Origin: Tolypeutes matacus
Lineage: Eukaryota > Chordata > Mammalia > Cingulata > Chlamyphoridae
DNA length: 64,000 nt
Assembly (NCBI GenBank): GCA_026826555.1
Contig: JAKSZT010020895.1
Location: forward strand, 258,814-322,813
Reading direction: 5' to 3'
Shown here: piece by piece, positions 54,335-64,000 of the stretch
Layout: the number at the start of each line of letters is the position of its first letter
How positions within the stretch are numbered: the first letter of the stretch is position 1
Notes under the pieces: model-generated
What the model saw: the letters and a program-made list of their open reading frames with translations, nothing else
The model's database searches: none
What the model was told of the DNA's origin: nothing
Made by a program: the position numbers and the translations under genes

Positions 54335-57300
54335 ACAAGTCAATTTTATTGACATATATTAATAAAGCATACAATTTATAAAAAGTATACAATAAATGCT
54401 ATTTAGTATAATCACAAAGTTGTGCATTCATTTCTATCATTATTAGAGTATTTCATTATTTCAATAATAATAATAACAATAAAAGAGACAAACAAAAGAG
54501 AAAATTCCTCACCTATCAATCTCTCTCTTTTTCCCCTGCTGTGCATAGCTGCTGTTTCTGGCTATTCCTACACAAGTATTTATTTTCATATTAAGCAGTT
54601 TTACTGAGATATATTCACATACCATATGATCTATCCAAAGTGTTTAATCAATGGCTTTTAGTGTAATCACAATGTTGTACATTCGTCATCTCAAAAATTT
54701 TTGAACATTTTCATTACTCCAAAAAGAAAGACTCAACACCCCTTAGGATACCTTCTTTATTCCTACATAAACACTAATCTAATTTCATCTTTATAAATTG
54801 ATTCATATTTACATTTTATATAAATGGAATCATACAATATGTATCACTCTCTATCTGGTCTCCTTCACTTAGTATGTTTTTTGGGGAGCCTGATATTAAC
54901 ATTATGTAGCATTCAGTTACATTTGTTCAGCTTCATAGAAAAAACAGCCATAAATGCAAACTTATATTCATATTGCACATAATTTATTACATTTCACATA
55001 ATATATTTTGTTCATAGTAGGGCAATCGTACAGTATTTGTCCTTTTGAGTTTGGCTTGCTTCACTCAACATAATATGATCCAGGTTCAAACATGCTGTCA
55101 TATGTCTCATGACTTCATTTCTTCTTACCACTGCATTATATTCCATCATGTATATACTCCACAATTTGTTTATCCATTTACCAGTTGATGGACACCTGGG
55201 CTGTTTCCAAATTTTGGCTTTCATGAATAATGCTGCTATGAACTTTGATGAACAGATGTCTATTTGTGTCACTGCTCTCTGCTTTTCTGGGTATATGCCT
55301 AGCAATGGTATTGCTGGGGCCAATGGCAAATCTAAATTTAACTTCCTTAGGAACTGCCAGATGGCCTTTCACATCTGTTCCAGTCTACATTCTCACTAAC
55401 AGTGAATAAGCATTCCTATCCCACCTCATCTTCTCCAACATTTAGAGTTTTCCAACTTTTTAATAGCGGCCAGTCCAATAGGTGTGAAATGATATCTCAT
55501 TGTAGTTTTGATTTCCATTTCTCTAATCGCTAGTGATGTTGAACATTTTTTCATGTGTTTCTTTGCCATTTGTATTTCTTCTTTAAATAGTTGTCTTTTG
55601 CCATTTTTTTAATCAGATAATTTGTCTTTTTATTGTTGAGTTGTATGATCTCCTTATATATCATGGATATTAAACCCTTATCAGATATATGATTGCCAAA
55701 TGTTTTTTCACATTGATTCGACTGCCTTCTCACCATTTTGCCAAAGTCCTTTGAGGTGCCAAAGTGTTGAATTTTCAGACGGTCCCATTTATCAATTTTT
55801 TTCTTTTGTTGCTCATGCTTCAGGTGTAATGTTTAAGCAACTACCACCTATCACAAGATCTTGAAGATGTTTTCCGAAATTTTCTTCTTGGAATTTTATG
55901 GTTCTTGTTTTAATATTTAGGTCCTGGATCCATTTTGAGTGTGAGATAGGGGTCTTTCCTTCTTTTGGATATGGCTATCCAGTTCTCCCAACACCATTTG
56001 TTGAATAGACTGTTCTGGCCCAGCAGGGTGGGCTTAACAGCCTTGTCATAAAAATACATGACTGTAGATATGAGGGTCCAATTCTGAGTTCTCGATTCAC
56101 TGCCATTGGTGAATCATTCTTCCTTATGCCAGTGCCATGCTGTTTTTACCATTGTAGCTAAGCAATATGCTTTAAAGTCAGGAAGTGAGAGACCTCCAAT
56201 TTCATTCTATTGCAAGACATTTTGACTACTCGACGCCCCTTACCCTTCCAAATAAATTTGATTATTGTTTTTTTATTTTTGCAAAAAAAAAAAAAAAAGA
56301 GAGAGTCTCTTGGGATTTTTATTGGGATTGCACTGAATCTGTAAACCAGTTTGTGTGGTATTGATATGTTAAACAGTATTTAGTCTTCCAATCCATGAAG
56401 ACTGAATGTCCTTCCATTTATTTTTGTCTTCTTCAGTTTCTTTTAGCAATGTTTTGTAGTTTTTTGAATACAGGTCCTTTATGTCCTTGGTTAAATTTAT
56501 TCCTAAATATTTGATTGTTTCAGTTGCTATTAAAATGGAATTTCTTTATGATTTTCTCTTCAGATTGCCCATCAATAGTATATAGAAATGCTTTTGCCTT
56601 TTGCATATTAATCTTGTATCCTGACACTTTCCTGAAATTGTATATTAATTCTTGTAGCTTTTTTGTGGATTTTTCAGGATTTTCTACATATAGGCATAAG
56701 TCATCAGTGAATATGGAAAGTTTTACTTCTTCCTTTCCTATTTGGGTATCTTTTATTTCTTTGTCTCGCCTAATTGATCTAGCTAAAACTTCTAGCAAAA
56801 TATTGAATAATAATGTTGATAGTGGGCACCTTTGTCTTGTTCCTGATCTCAGTGGAAAAGTTTAAAGTCTTTCACCATTGAGTACAATGTTAGCTGTAGG
56901 TTTTTCATGTATGCATTTTATCATTTTGAAAGACTCCTATTTCCATCTTTTGCAGTATTATTGTCAAGAAAGTGTGCTGTATTTTGTCAAATGTCTTTTC
57001 TGCATCAATTGAGAGGATCATGTAATTTTTCTATTCAATATATCAATGTGGTTTATTACACTAATGGAATTTCTTGTTTTGAACCACCCTTGCCTACCTG
57101 GGATAAAACCCAGTTGATCACGGTGTATAATTCTTTTAATGTTATTTTGGATTCTGTGTACAAGTATTTTGTTGGGGATTTTTCAATCTATATTCATGGG
57201 AAGCGGCTGTGGCTCAATCAGTAGGGCTCCCGTTTACCATATGGGAGGCCCCGGGTTCGGTTCCCGGGGCCTCCTGGTGAAGGCAAGCCTGCCCGCACGG

Positions 57301-60300
57301 CGTGGTTAGCTGACCCAGCGAGCACAAGCAGCAAGGGGGGTATAAATGAATAAATAAATAAAATCTTAAAAAAAAAAATCTATATTCATTAGAGATATTG
57401 GTCTGTAATTTTCTTTTTTTACAGTATCTTTATCTGGTTTTGGTATTTGGATCATAGTGGCTTCATGGATTGAATTTGGTAGCATTCTTTCCTGTTCAAT
57501 TTTTTGAAAGAGCTTGAGCAAGATTGGTAGTAGTTCATCTTTGAATGAATGGTAAACTTCACCTGTGAAGCCATCTGGTCCTGGGCTATTCATTTTTGTG
57601 AGATTTTTGATGATTGTTTCAATCTTTTCACTTGCAAGTGGTTTGCTGAGGTCTTCTGTTTCTTAGAGGGTTATTGTTGGTGGTTCAAATGTTTTTAGGA
57701 ATTCATCTTTCTCCTCTACATTGTCTAGTTTATTGGCATACAGTTGTTCATAATATCCTATTATTATCTCTCTTATTTCTATGGGGTCAGTGGTAATGTC
57801 CCCCCCCTCATTTCTGATTTTATTTGTGTCTTCTCTCTTTTTTCCTTTGTCAGTCTAGCTAAAGGTTTGTCAATTTTGTCGATCTTCTCAAAGAACTAAC
57901 TTTTGTGTTTTTTTAATCTCTACATTGTCTTTTTTATTCTTGTTTTCATTTATTTCTTCTCTAATCTATAACATTTCTTTCCTTTGGCTTGGTTGGGGAA
58001 TAGTTTGCTGTTCTTTTTCTAGTTTTTCCAAGTATGGAGTTAGATCTTCTGTTTTAGTTCTTTCTTCTTTTTTAATGTAAGAATTGAGGGCTATAAATTT
58101 CCCTCAAATCACTGCCTTTGCAATGTATCATAGATTTTGATATGTTATATTCTCATTTTCATTCATCTCAAGATATTTGCTGAATTCTCTTGCTATGTCT
58201 TCTTTGACACACAGATTATTTAAGCGTGTGTTGTTTAATCTCCATATATTTATGAATTTCCCTTTTCCCAAACATTTTTGATTTCTAACTTCATTCCATT
58301 ATGATCAGAAGAAGTGTTCTGTATAATTGTAAACTTTTTAAATTTATTAAGACTTGCTCATGACCCAACATATGGTCTATCTTGGAGAAGGATCCATGAG
58401 CACTGGAAAAGAATGTATTTCCTGTTATTTTGGCATGCAGTGCTCTATAGATGTCTGTTAGGTCTAATTCATTTATCCTATTATTCAAGTTTTCTGTTTC
58501 TTTATTTATGCGCTTTCCAGATATTGTATCCAATACTTCCAGTGATATTCTGAAGTCCTGACCATTATTGTAGAGACATCTATTTCTTCCTTCAGATTTG
58601 CCAGTGTGTGCCTCATGTATCCTCAGGCACTGACGTTAGGTGCATAAATATTTAGAATAGTTATTTCTTCTTGTTCAAATGCCCCTTTTATTAATATATA
58701 ATGACCTTCTTAATTCCTTATAACAGTTTTGCATTTAAAATCTATTTTGTCTGATATTAGTATTACTACTCCTGCTCTTTTTTGGTTACTATTTCCATGG
58801 AATATATTTTTACAACCTTTCGCTTTTAACCATGGTTGTGTCCTTAAGTCTCAGATGAGTCTTTTGTAGACAACATATAGATGGCTCATATTTTTTCTTC
58901 CATTCTAATAGTCTATGCCTTTTGATTGAGGAGTTCAAGCCATTTTCCTGTAAAGTCTTTACTTCATCCATTTTGACCTTTGGCTTTCTCTTGTCATATC
59001 ATACTATTGTCTATCTTTTTACCCATTAAATCATTCTTTCTAATAATCTTCATTTCTACACTCTTCTCCATGTTTCTTACCCTTGTTTTATCCTTTCAGA
59101 CTGCAGCACTATATTTAGTATCTCTTGTAAATCTGGTCTTTTGGGAACATACTCTCTCAGTTTTTGTTTGTGAAGATTTTAAACCCACTCTCATTTTTGA
59201 AGGACAGTTTTCATAGGTATAGAATTCTTGACTTGCATTTTTTCTCTTTCATTACTTTTAATATATCACACCATTTTCTTTTCACTCCCATGGTTTCTGC
59301 TGAGATGTTGACCTTTAATTTTTTGAAGGTCCCTTGTACTTTATTGTTTTGCTCCTGCTGCTTTCAGAAGCCTCGCTTTATCTCTGATGTCTGTCATTCT
59401 AAAAAGCAGGTGTCCTAGAGTAGACCTATTTGGATTCATTCCATTTGGGGTGCATTGTCATTCTTTTGTATTGATATTTATGTCTTTCATAAGGGCTGGA
59501 AATTTGGTCATTATTTCTTCAAATATATTTTCTGCCCTTTTATATTTTCTTCTCCTTCCGAGACACTGATAACACATATGCTTTTTTGTTTTGCTTTGTC
59601 ACTCAAATCCCTGTGACACTGTTCCATTTTTTCCATTCTTTTTTCTTTCTGTTCTCTTTTCTTTTCCAGTTCTGATGATCTGTCCTCAAAATCACTAATT
59701 CTTCAAGCAATTCAAATCTGCTATTTTGTTTCTCTAATGTATTTTTAATCTCATCTGTCATATCTTTCACTCACATAATCCTATTACATTCCTTTGCAGT
59801 CTTTCAAATTTATTCTTTATGTTCACCCAGTGTTTTCTTAATATCCTTTATCTCTTTGATTATATTTTCCTTCAATTCAAATAATTGATTTAGGAGAATT
59901 TTTTTATTATTATTGATTAGTTTTTTAAATCTTGTATCTCATCAGGGTATTTGCTTTGTTTCTTTGTCTGGGCTATCTATTCATTTTTCCTAGTATGGCT
60001 TGTAATTTTTGGCTGATGTATAAGCATTTAAATATGTTGTTGAATTTACTCTGATGGTCAATTTCTCTCTCTTGCTTAGTGCATTTTTAATAGTTCTTTC
60101 ATTTCTAGTTTAACTAATTCTAAGTCTTTAAAATTGCCCCGGTTATGTTATCAAAATCAGACCAGGGTGTCATTTACTGATTGCAGATTTTCTCCCAGAG
60201 TTAGGTCTAAAGAGAGAGCTAAAAAGTTTTTCTTCTTTCTATTTACCGGATGAACAGAAGATGGCACTCATCAATGTATCTTTCTTTCAAACTCTGCTTT

Positions 60301-60345
60301 CCAGTGTTTCTGGTTTAGACAGAGCTGAGTTTCAAAAGTGGGATT
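54335..60345 (-). mobile_element. Long antisense L1
   Basis: Minus-strand order: ORF1 region (about 60300-59000), ORF2 endonuclease (about 58750-58290), '[17 protein letters not shown]' (about 57580-57530), RT with FTDD in place of FADD (about 56710), and the C-terminal 'PSTGKWINKLWSIYMMEYNA' block (about 55190-55130). The 3' UTR from 54335 to 55000 is of an old L1M type ('ccaaaaagaaagactcaaca' near 54719). The 5' UTR seems missing, so it is 5'-truncated near 60345. Multiple frameshifts. No clear target duplication was found. It carries a DAS-SINE at 57198-57376. Confidence 0.85.
57198..57376 (+). mobile_element. DAS-type SINE (tRNA-derived)
   Basis: Flanked by perfect 13-bp direct repeats AATCTATATTCAT (57185-57197 and 57377-57389). 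The first 80 bases are tRNA-like, with an A-box-like 'tggctcaatcagtaggg' and a B box 'gggttcggttccc', the internal promoter for RNA polymerase III. A tRNA-unrelated part ('gcccgcacggcgtggttagc', 'gcgagcacaagcagc') and a (TAAA)-rich tail with AAATCTTAAAA follow. This matches the armadillo DAS-SINE family as I know it. The little sequence decay and intact repeats mark it as one of the youngest elements in the window. It is not a functional tRNA gene. Confidence 0.9.
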
Positions 60346-60999
60346 GGACAGAAGTAAATAAATTATAACTGAGTGTCATAGCAATAGGTATGGCAGTCAT
60401 GAAAACACTTCCCTCAATTTAATTCAGAAAATATATTCTAAGCATTTTCTACGTAAAATACACTAGCTTGATGTTTTTATACACTATGTTTTGTATCTCT
60501 CATAATAATAATATTTTATTTAAGACTTCTTAACAGTCTCTGGTAAATTAATTACCATTCATAAAGTCATATGATTAGAAAGTGGAAAAATTGAGAATCA
60601 TATCCGATTTCATTCCTTTCAAATATAATACAACTCAGATTTTAGTATGGCCCATTCATGCAGACGATGTCCCGGTTCAGAAGTCAAATCTTCTGCTTAG
60701 ACTTCTATTCCATCCTACAGACAAAAATAAGTTGTAAAATCAAAGATGTATAGTTCACTTTTAGGCATGTTTACACCAGGAGGGTCAAAGATAAGAGGAA
60801 ATAAGGAGATGTTCTCTTCTCCCCACCTTCTTTTCTCTTCAGCTATTTAACAATAGATCTGCTTGTGGAGTAAACCTTGCCTTCTCCTGGTGAAAGAAAG
60901 TTCCTAAACCCAACCTGATCTGGGTCAGCACTTCCTCTCCCATCAGTGTGGACACATCATAGCACCAGTTTCTGATGAAGTACAAAAACATGAATAAAC

Positions 61000-61060
61000 C
61001 TCAGGATTAGAAATCAGGTCACACTGGATTTAAATCTGAACACTACTAAGTATTAGTTTT
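61000..61060 (+). repeat. MIR SINE fragment
   Basis: 'aatcaggtcacactggattt', 'aaatctgaacactactaagt' and 'attag' follow the central MIR order (…cctgggttcaaatcctggctc…cttactag). Diverged. Confidence 0.5.
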
Positions 61061-61504
61061 TGAACATGGTCAAATTTGCTTTTATATTAAGTGAAAATTA
61101 AAAGAATTTCTTCATGGGAATTATATTAGTATCAGAACAGATACCACACTTAGAAAACTGAGTGATATATAAAATTGCTTATTAAATATTAGTTCTAATG
61201 ATATTTACATTTCTGTTAATCCCTACAAACATTCCTGGGAATCTCAAATCCACCGTTATATATGTTAGAGGGGAGATCAAAGACTCCTAAGAAGATTTCA
61301 GAATTATAAGTACTTGTGAATATGTAATTAATTCTTCTAAACTTGGCTTTTCTTTTCTCCTAATTTTAGCATCTGCCCCAAATCCTACCATCCAATGAGA
61401 AACAAAGACAAGATACACAAATGAGGTGAGGCCATTTTTGCCCAGACCAAGATGCTGTTCCACAATGAGCTCTCTGTTTCAATGAAGAAGATGACAACAG
61501 ACCA

Positions 61505-61740
61505 TAAAGTGTTGACTTTTTGCCAGACACCATTTTAAGCATTGTATATATGCTCTCCTATAATCTCCCAACAGTCATATGAGATAGATTCTTTCTCATA
61601 CCCCTTGTGCAGTAATGGAAAATGAGGCATAAAGAAGATGAGAACCTTGCGCAAGGTCACATAGTAATAATTAGAAGAGGCAGTCCTGCAGGTGCAGTTT
61701 ATTGAACTCCAAAACTTTTCCTCTTAAGCATGTCAGAATT
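61505..61740 (-). repeat. MIR SINE, antisense
   Basis: Good reverse MIR pattern over most of the element: 'tgccagacaccattttaagc', 'atctcccaacagtcatatga', 'tggaaaatgaggcataaaga', 'cttgcgcaaggtcacatagt', then 'ttgaactccaaaactt'. Confidence 0.7.
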
Positions 61741-61814
61741 TTAATATTAGAGAGCCATTTCTCTGGTTGCATGTGTCTATCCTCAGAGCATCAACAGTGG
61801 AATAGCAATTTTTA

Positions 61815-61895
61815 CAGGACTAGGTGTTTTCATATTTTATTTTGTTTAATCCTCTCCATGACTCTGTGAGACAGATAGTAGTATTGTTTTATATA
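61815..61895 (-). repeat. MIR SINE fragment, antisense
   Basis: 'ttgtttaatcctctccatga' followed by 'tctgtgagacagatagtagt' resembles the reversed 3' part of MIR. Confidence 0.45.
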
Positions 61896-62414
61896 CTCTG
61901 ATAAACTCTTGCACCCATTCTCCTAAGACTAAATTAACTTATGCCCTACTGCCCAGACTCTAGGTTGAGTTCCAAACCACACATATGAGATGCTGCTATT
62001 CTAACTCTGTTGGCTTTCTGTCAACACCTTTGGTCGCAGATACCACAGCCACAAGAGAGAACATGATAAACCTGTTTGGCTGTCAACTTGGATGAAGCTG
62101 TTAATTCTAACCCTCTGGAAACAGAAAGTTCAGATCATCCCTATCTCCTTCTTGCATTTGAGCAATATTCTTTAAATATTTACCTTTAATCATACATAAA
62201 AATGTTAATGAGGACTGACTTTCATTATTGAGCCTGTAACATCACCTAAACATGAAAAGCCAAAAATTATAGAGGCTACTTGTTTGTAAATTGCCAGCCC
62301 ATTTATATCCAGACTCTGAAGGGTGAAAGGAGTTACCTCCAATATTATCACAGGCTTTATATGAAGTAAATACTAAAAAGAGCTGAATTCATGCATCTGC
62401 TACTCCAGGAAAAC

Positions 62415-63968
62415 TTTTTTATTTTTTTTCCTTTCTTTTTTTTTTTATTTTTTTTTTTTATTATGGGTAAAAATCAAAATTCTCACAATACATACAAACA
62501 TTTGTAAAATGATATATAAATATATATGCATATATGTGTATTTGCTTACAAAAATGTTATTTATATATATATATATACATATATTTTAAGAGGTGCTTAG
62601 ATTACCTAAAGTATTATACGGAACCCACTCGGATTCCCATGTTGCCCACCTCCCACACCTCCCACCACATCCAACACAAACATCTCCCATAGTGTGGCCC
62701 ACCAACCTCAATGAACTTACACATCCTGGAGCCTTGCCACCAACCATAGACCACAGTTCACACTGTAGACGACACTGTCTCCCACTCAGTTCTGAGTGGT
62801 GTGTGCTGATTTAAAATGGCCTACATCCATTGCCACAATAGTACTCAGGACAACCTCCAACTCCCAAACAAGCCCCTGTATTTCAACTGCTCATCCCCTC
62901 CCTACCCAAAAAACTGTCAAGTGGCCACTGGCTCCACCTCATTGTTATAATTTCTTGCATTACAAGAATCACCATATGTGAGCAAGAGAATACCATCAAG
63001 TCCACTCTAGTCCATAGTTCTTCCCCCAATCCAGAGGCAACTGGGATGGTGATGTCCACTCCAACTCCAAGTGAGAGAGGGCTTATATCCCATGGATATG
63101 GTGGGTGGGATGATCCTGCCTGCAGATGCAGGCCCTCTCCATTCCCTGGGATGGCCATTTCCCATCGTTGTCTCTTCACCAGGTGACTTGGATGAGTCCA
63201 TTGAGCTGTAGGGTAGGAGTTGCAGCTCCACCTAGATTTCATGCACACCTGGCACATAGGTAGGTGGGAGGCTCCAGTCTCTGGAAGTATACCTAAGAAA
63301 CTCCAGCATCACATGTAGGTTTGAATAGAAGGGACTGGTGAACCATGTGCAGGGAGGACTTATTTGAGTCTAATTCTGTCACTCTCAGGAGCACAGATTA
63401 CAAAATAGAACCCACTGATAAGGCATCAGTCTCTGGGGCTATCCCCCCTTATATAAGACCAGGGTGTCTCCGGAGCTCTCAGGAACCCCACTGAGTGGGG
63501 TGATAGGCACTTAGATGTTCTATGAGCTCCTACTGAGGTGTGCATAAGAGTTACCTCTGGGATGACCTCCCGACTCTCTTTGAAGTCTCTTAGCCACTTG
63601 AACTCATTTGTCTTTACCGTCTCCCCCTTTTATTCAAGGTCTTTTTCCAGTTGTGTTGCCAGTTGGCACTTGGGAAAAGTTTTCAATTAGCAATAATCGT
63701 GCCTCGGATAAACCTCATTGGCTACGAAACTGCCACTGCAAAAAGCTGCCAGTTGGCACTTGGTATTAATCCCTCATTGCCAGGGAGGCTCATCCCTGGG
63801 AGTCATGTCCCACGTTGGGGGGAAGGTAATGCAATCACATGCTGAGTTTGGCTTAGAGAGAGGCCACATCTGAGCAACAAGGAGGCTCTCAGGTGGCAAT
63901 CCTTAGGCACCCCACAACTGCAGGCTAAGTCTCATTTACAAGAGCAAAAACTCACAAGGGTAGTCATC

Positions 63969-64000
<32 letters not shown>
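62415..64000 (-). mobile_element. L1 3' UTR, antisense, young 3'-end type, cut by window end
   Basis: Starts with T-runs (62410-62460, the A-tail), then the (TA)-rich terminal segment (62460-62590), then the reverse of 13270 back to about 12010. It is better preserved than the sense copy at 10798-13430. A 73-codon open frame on the + strand (62593-62814) and a 124-codon frame on the minus strand (62883-63257) have related frames in other copies. The window ends in an A-run (63974-64000); whether the L1 continues beyond is not visible. Confidence 0.8.

Larger units (their letters stand above)
60346..62414. other. Interval with MIR relics, no gene
   Basis: Apart from the MIR pieces at 61000-61060, 61505-61740 and 61815-61895 nothing is recognised: no splice-supported exon, no long open frame. 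This and 13431-14479 are among the few stretches here that may be old unique sequence. Confidence 0.5.

Noticed and set aside
57198..57275. tRNA gene
   Set aside because: The tRNA-like part continues directly into SINE body and A-rich tail between target duplications, so it is a SINE head and not a tRNA gene.

Overview
This is a eukaryotic, mammalian, AT-rich and gene-poor genomic window made almost entirely of nested transposable elements, with no intact cellular gene that I can support. A tRNA-derived SINE at 57198-57376 matches the DAS-SINE family known from armadillos, so a xenarthran, most likely the nine-banded armadillo (Dasypus novemcinctus), is the best guess. The L1 copies with an unusually long 3' UTR fit that.

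The only cellular gene material is a tandem pair of decayed RFPL4-like (ret finger protein-like 4; RING plus PRY/SPRY) pseudogenes on the + strand. Copy 1 (17945-21610) keeps a TATA box, a short non-coding exon 1 with a good splice donor, a RING exon and a frameshifted SPRY exon. Copy 2 (about 25850-29820) keeps exon 1 and the SPRY exon but has lost the RING exon. Intron and flanking sequence also align between the copies (about 17.8-22.1 kb against 25.74-30.3 kb), so this is a segmental tandem duplication of about 8 kb period. A second, separate diverged duplication of unknown identity follows (31.45-33.95 kb and 39.85-42.14 kb), each copy carrying a degenerate minisatellite of about 35 bp units.

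The rest, from left to right: 1-8.2 kb, old L1 fragments, a small chimeric local duplication (1530-2310 and 4378-5225), and an old L1 broken by an L1 tail, an antisense L1 piece and a 500-bp solo LTR with a perfect 5-bp target duplication; 8.17-13.43 kb, a 5'-truncated L1 with a 3' UTR of about 2.6 kb; 14.5-17.8 kb, L1 3' UTR pieces including an insertion that looks like a 3' transduction; 22.4-25.7 kb, old L1, MIR and L1 tails between the two RFPL4-like copies; 34.6-39.5 kb, an L1 whose 5' half and ORF2 part stand head to head; 42.3-49.9 kb, a nearly full-length antisense L1 with a 12-bp target duplication; 50.4-53.2 kb, old sense L1/HAL1-like pieces; 54.3-60.3 kb, a second long antisense L1 carrying the DAS-SINE; 60.3-62.4 kb, sequence with MIR relics; 62.4-64 kb, a young-type L1 3' UTR running off the window. 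There is one 10-base run of N inside a (TA)n array at 25970-25979.

I found no evidence of a new biological system. The points most worth checking are the RFPL4-like pair, the 3' transduction, two inverted L1 insertions, a lineage-type replacement of the L1 3' end, recurrent ORFs in the L1 3' UTR, and a perfect 47-bp hairpin.
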